Both the position numbers and the translations under genes were made by a program. 10,890 bases of DNA from Bacteroidota bacterium (GTDB taxonomy: Bacteria > Bacteroidota > Bacteroidia > Bacteroidales > Prolixibacteraceae). The notes below the pieces were generated by a model, which saw only the letters and a list, made by a program, of their open reading frames with translations, ran no database searches and was not told where the DNA came from. The stretch is taken from contig JAUZOB010000090.1 in the NCBI GenBank assembly GCA_030706665.1, forward strand, positions 1-10,890, written 5' to 3'. Positions 7,615 to 10,890 of the stretch are shown piece by piece (position 1 is the first letter of the stretch; each line of letters begins with the position of its first letter).

Positions 7615-9675
7615 ATGAATAGATCTCTCTATTTTTTAATCATATCAATGTGCATGATAATTGCAGGTTCATGTTTTGCGAATCAAAAAGAGGTTATTTC
7701 TCCGAACGGAAAATTAAAAGCGACCTTCACTCTAAACAACGAAGGCACTCCTGTTTATAGTTTATCCTTTAAGGGGCGACCAATAGTGGGGAATTCAAAA
7801 CTGGGCTTCATTCTAAAAAACAACGATAACTTCAATAAAAATTTTAAAATCATAAACAGCCAATATTCCAATTTTGACGAAACATGGCAAAGAGTCTGGG
7901 GAGCAACAAAATCAGTCAGGAATCACTATAATCAACTAAAAGTTCAACTTCAGGAGAAAAATGGAAAAAAAAGAATTCTAAATATTCTGTTTCGAATATA
8001 TAATGACGGACTTGGATTTAGGTACGAAGTACCGGAACAGCCCAATCTTAAAGAAGTTGACATCATAGATGAATGTTCGAATTTTCAAATGGTCAGTGAT
8101 AATACTTGTTGGTGGTCGCCAGGCGATTGGGAATTATATGAACATTTATTTACAAAATCGAAACTATCAGCCATTGACTGTAAGCCTTATCTGAATAACG
8201 ATCTTTGCTCAACATACATTCCCGACCTAAAAGCAGTAAACACGCCTCTAACCATGAAGACTCCGGATGGAATGTATTTAAGCATCCACGAAGCATCTCT
8301 TGTTGATTATGCAGGAATGACGCTGCATGTTGACAGCACCCTAAACCTAAAAAGCACTTTAGTCGCATGGCCCGACGGAATTAGAGTCAAAACAAAAGCT
8401 CCATTCAAATCACCATGGAGGACAATTCAGATTTCCGAAAATGCGGGAGGATTGGTAGAATCAAATCTGATAGAGAATCTTAACGAACCATGTAAGCTAA
8501 CCGATACCGAATGGATTAAGCCCAATAAATATATTGGCATCTGGTGGGAAATGCATTTGGGAATCTCATCACAAGGGATAGAAGAAGGGAAGCCACATGG
8601 AGCAACGACACAAAATGCAAAACGCTATATTGATTTTGCGTCAAAACATGGAATAACATCCATGCTTATAGAGGGTTGGAATAGCGGACATGGGGAAAAA
8701 TTTGGTTGGGCATTTGACTTTACGAAGCCCTACCCTGATTTTGACATCCAGGAAGTCATAAAATACGGAAAAGAAAAGAATGTAGCATTAGTGGGACAAA
8801 ACGAAACCTGTGCTGCCGCCGAATGGTACGATAGCAAATTAGATTCCGCATTCAGATATTACAACAATCTGGGAGTCCATGTTGTAAAAACAGGTTATGT
8901 CGGCAAGGTAGTTCCGATAAGATATTATCATCACGGTCAATGGATGGTTAATCATTATCGCAGGGTCATTGAAAAAGCTGCTGAAAACCATATCATGATC
9001 ATCAGTCATGAAGTTATTCAGGGAACAGGTGAATCACGCACCTATCCGAATTGGCTATCCAGAGAAACATTACGAGGTCAGGAATGGGAAGCTTGGGGAA
9101 ATCCGGGCAATACACCCGAACACTCAACGATATTCCCATTTACGACTATGCTCGGAGGATCGATCGATTACACTCCCGGCATTTTCAATATAAAACTCGA
9201 AGGATACAATCGACCTAACAATCAGGTTCCGACAACACTTACAAAGCAATTAGCCTTGTACCTGACAATTAACAGTCCAATGCCAATGATTGCTGATTTA
9301 CCCGAGAACTATGAGAAATATCCTGATGCATTTAAATTCATCGAAGATGTTCCGTCGATATGGCAGGAAACCAAAGTTTTGAATGGAGAAATCGGAGAGT
9401 ACCTGACAATTGCCAGAAAAGATAAACAATCGGACAATTGGTTCATAGGAAGTATCACTAACCAGGATAAAAGACAACAAGATATCAGTTTAAACTTCCT
9501 CGACAAAAACAAGGTATACGAAGCTAAAATTTATACCGACGCAGATAATGCTGACTGGAAAAATAATCCGACAGCTTATAAAATAATCACTCAAAAAGTA
9601 AAATCAACCGACCATATTAAACTAAATTTAGCATCCGGTGGAGGTGCCGCAATTTCACTTAAGGTCATTAACTAA
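7615..9675 (+). CDS. GH97-family glycoside hydrolase, SusB-like inverting type (probable alpha-glucosidase)
   Basis: Exported enzyme expected to remove alpha-linked sugar, most likely glucose, from the non-reducing end of imported oligosaccharides in the periplasm. The signal peptide spans about 1-22 with a likely cut after CFA; Cys20 in AGSC could instead be a lipoprotein site. The N-terminal beta-sandwich covers about 24-285, the TIM barrel about 300-575, and the C-terminal beta domain about 582-684. Matching SusB from memory, Glu397 (GQNET), Glu466 (SHEVI), Glu484 (SRET) and Glu490 (RGQE) fall at spacings of 69, 18 and 6 residues, the same as SusB Glu439, 508, 526 and 532 (catalytic and calcium-binding). 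KTGYVG (425-430) lacks the Asp nucleophile of the retaining alpha-galactosidase branch. Odd points are Gln-Asn before Glu397, where HHET is usual, and QGTG where [KR]PTG is usual. Length is 686 aa against about 738 for SusB. An in-frame TAA at 7603-7605 bounds the start. Confidence 0.93.
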   Translation: MNRSLYFLIISMCMIIAGSCFANQKEVISPNGKLKATFTLNNEGTPVYSLSFKGRPIVGNSKLGFILKNNDNFNKNFKIINSQYSNFDETWQRVWGATKSVRNHYNQLKVQLQEKNGKKRILNILFRIYNDGLGFRYEVPEQPNLKEVDIIDECSNFQMVSDNTCWWSPGDWELYEHLFTKSKLSAIDCKPYLNNDLCSTYIPDLKAVNTPLTMKTPDGMYLSIHEASLVDYAGMTLHVDSTLNLKSTLVAWPDGIRVKTKAPFKSPWRTIQISENAGGLVESNLIENLNEPCKLTDTEWIKPNKYIGIWWEMHLGISSQGIEEGKPHGATTQNAKRYIDFASKHGITSMLIEGWNSGHGEKFGWAFDFTKPYPDFDIQEVIKYGKEKNVALVGQNETCAAAEWYDSKLDSAFRYYNNLGVHVVKTGYVGKVVPIRYYHHGQWMVNHYRRVIEKAAENHIMIISHEVIQGTGESRTYPNWLSRETLRGQEWEAWGNPGNTPEHSTIFPFTTMLGGSIDYTPGIFNIKLEGYNRPNNQVPTTLTKQLALYLTINSPMPMIADLPENYEKYPDAFKFIEDVPSIWQETKVLNGEIGEYLTIARKDKQSDNWFIGSITNQDKRQQDISLNFLDKNKVYEAKIYTDADNADWKNNPTAYKIITQKVKSTDHIKLNLASGGGAAISLKVIN

Positions 9676-9694
9676 CATCCAAAATAACTGAACT

Positions 9695-10798
9695 ATGGAA
9701 AAAAGCGAATCATCAAGACGAAACTTTCTAAAAAAAGCCTCGATAGGTGCAGCCGCATTATCAGCAGCAGGCTTAGGCGTACATGCCAGTGAATTTCAAA
9801 ATGACAAAAGCAACAAGAGCCATTTAGGTTCAACATTCAACAATCGTTTTGCAACTCCCGGCATTTTCAAAGGGATGCCCATAAAAGCAACCTTTCTGGA
9901 TGAGATCAGTTGGGATATACCACACCAAAACTGGGGATATGAAGAATGGGATAGAGACTTCCAGGCAATGAAAGTAATGGGAATTGAGACAGTAGTCCTC
10001 ATCCGGTGCGGATTGGGGAAATGGATTTCTGCTCCCTTTGAAAGCATCATGAAGTCAGAAGATGTATATTATCCTCCGGTCGATCTTGTTGAGTTATTCC
10101 TTACCCTGGCCGACAAATACCATCTGAATTTTTATTTTGGCACATATGATTCGGGGAAATATTGGATTGAAGGATCCTTTCAAAAGGAGATTGATTTGAA
10201 TTTACATCTAATCGATGAGGTATGGAGCAAATATGGTCATCACAAATCCTTTAAAGGATGGTATCTTTCCCAGGAAATCAGTCGCCGGACCAAGAACATG
10301 TCAAAAGTCTATGCAGAAGTAGGGAAACACGCCAAAGACGTTTCAAATAACCTGCCAACTCTTATGTCGCCCTATATTCATGGAATAAAGACTGACCAGG
10401 TCATGGGAGGAGAGAAGCCGATCACCGTTAAAGAGCATGAGGAAGAATGGAATGAAATCTTGTCCAATATCCAGGGAGCTGTAAACATTCTGGCATTTCA
10501 AGACGGTCAGGTAGACTATAATGAACTTCCGCAATATTTGGAAATAAACAAGAAACTGGCAGACCGGTATGGGATCCATTGCTGGACCAATGTCGAATCA
10601 TTTGACCGTGATATGCCGATCAGATTCTTACCCATAAAATTTGAAAAATTACTATTAAAACTTGAAGCCGCCAGGAAAGCCGGAATGGAGGATGCTATAA
10701 CCTTTGAATTCTCTCATTTTATGAGTCCGAATTCTGCTTACTTACAAGCCGGTCATCTCTACAAGCGATACTGCGAACATTTTGGGATAAAAATCTAA
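9695..10798 (+). CDS. Tat-exported DUF4434-like protein, predicted TIM-barrel glycoside hydrolase-like
   Basis: Probable periplasmic carbohydrate-active protein of unknown activity. The N-terminus has a near-ideal twin-arginine signal, SRRNFLKKAS (7-16), followed by an Ala/Gly-rich core (17-29) and a likely cut after VHA (29-31). This implies export in folded form. The mature part begins its barrel at IKATFLDEISWDIPHQNW (63-80) and alternates strands and helices as TIM barrels do. The match to DUF4434 rests on the FLDEI start, the GIETVVLIRCG strand (96-106) and the LAFQDGQVDY segment (266-275), all recalled by pattern. Candidate active-site acids near strand ends are Glu70, Glu194 (LSQEIS), Asp270, Glu301 (WTNVESF) and Glu338 (FEFSHF). 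The 367-aa length suits a single-domain protein. It starts 19 bp after the GH97 stop, so the two are surely one transcription unit; an in-frame TGA at 9689-9691 fixes the start. Catalysis has not been shown from sequence. Confidence 0.8.
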   Translation: MEKSESSRRNFLKKASIGAAALSAAGLGVHASEFQNDKSNKSHLGSTFNNRFATPGIFKGMPIKATFLDEISWDIPHQNWGYEEWDRDFQAMKVMGIETVVLIRCGLGKWISAPFESIMKSEDVYYPPVDLVELFLTLADKYHLNFYFGTYDSGKYWIEGSFQKEIDLNLHLIDEVWSKYGHHKSFKGWYLSQEISRRTKNMSKVYAEVGKHAKDVSNNLPTLMSPYIHGIKTDQVMGGEKPITVKEHEEEWNEILSNIQGAVNILAFQDGQVDYNELPQYLEINKKLADRYGIHCWTNVESFDRDMPIRFLPIKFEKLLLKLEAARKAGMEDAITFEFSHFMSPNSAYLQAGHLYKRYCEHFGIKI

Positions 10799-10829
10799 TC
10801 TTAATGCTTATTAAGATATTGGAATAATT

Positions 10830-10855
10830 AGAGGCTGTTCTGACGAGCAGCCTCT
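10830..10855 (+). terminator. Hairpin after the last gene, probable operon terminator
   Basis: The arms AGAGGCTGTTC (10830-10840) and GAGCAGCCTCT (10845-10855) form an 11-bp, GC-rich stem with one T-G wobble and a TGAC loop, 31 bp after the DUF4434 stop. The stem can extend a few AT pairs with one bulged base. The trailing bases (TTAATAGTT) are T-rich but are not a clean T run. A smaller perfect repeat, CTTAAT-GCTT-ATTAAG (10800-10815), lies between the stop codon and this stem. This is the strongest stem-loop in the window and sits where the locus should end. Confidence 0.7.
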
Positions 10856-10890
10856 TAATAGTTGAACGACACCTGAAACTATTTCCAAAA

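Noticed and set aside
7660..7683. Lipoprotein signal (AGSC, Cys20) on the GH97 protein
   Set aside because: The -3 position is Ala rather than Leu/Val/Ile, and CFA followed by NQ gives a good signal peptidase I site; kept only as an alternative.
1..10890. Mobile elements, CRISPR arrays, tRNA or rRNA genes
   Set aside because: I saw no transposase, no regularly spaced repeats, no terminal repeats of an insertion sequence, and no tRNA-like fold in the gaps.

Overview
The window reads as one complete, single-direction polysaccharide utilisation locus (PUL) from a member of the Bacteroidota, all on the + strand. The evidence is a SusC/SusD pair, a GH97 enzyme, a FecR-type anti-sigma factor with the Bacteroidota-specific C-terminal domain, moderately AT-rich DNA, and starts that lack clear Shine-Dalgarno sequences. 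The Tat signal on the last protein and the STN-SusC style of signal peptide suggest an environmental Bacteroidales/Marinilabiliales-type organism rather than a gut Bacteroides. That placement is inference only.

Layout: (1) 40-639, ECF sigma factor. (2) 714-1943, FecR-like anti-sigma factor with one membrane span. (3) 2055-5495, SusC-like TonB-dependent transporter with an N-terminal STN signalling domain. (4) 5520-7343, SusD-like surface lipoprotein. (5) 7344-7614, a 271-bp gap without a gene but unusually rich in inverted repeats. (6) 7615-9675, GH97 enzyme with the residue pattern of the inverting, SusB-like branch. (7) 9695-10798, DUF4434-like predicted TIM-barrel protein with a textbook Tat signal. 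(8) 10799-10890, a non-coding tail with a strong hairpin, probably the end of the transcription unit.

How the genes probably work together: the SusC/SusD pair binds and imports an oligosaccharide. A loaded transporter signals through its STN domain to the periplasmic part of the anti-sigma factor, which releases the ECF sigma factor to raise expression of the locus. In the periplasm the GH97 enzyme would remove alpha-linked sugar, probably glucose, and the DUF4434 protein would act on the same or a linked substrate. No SusE/F-like binding protein and no endo-acting surface enzyme is visible, so the imported ligand may be small, or the missing parts lie outside the window.

Most interesting points: the uncharacterised Tat-exported DUF4434 protein with several glycosidase-like acidic residues; departures from the usual GH97 sequence right beside the catalytic glutamates; the hairpin-rich leader between susD and GH97; an imperfect 12-bp inverted repeat directly before susC; and an 11-bp word shared by two leaders. 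I found no wholly new multi-gene system. The locus belongs to a known architecture with one little-known enzyme.
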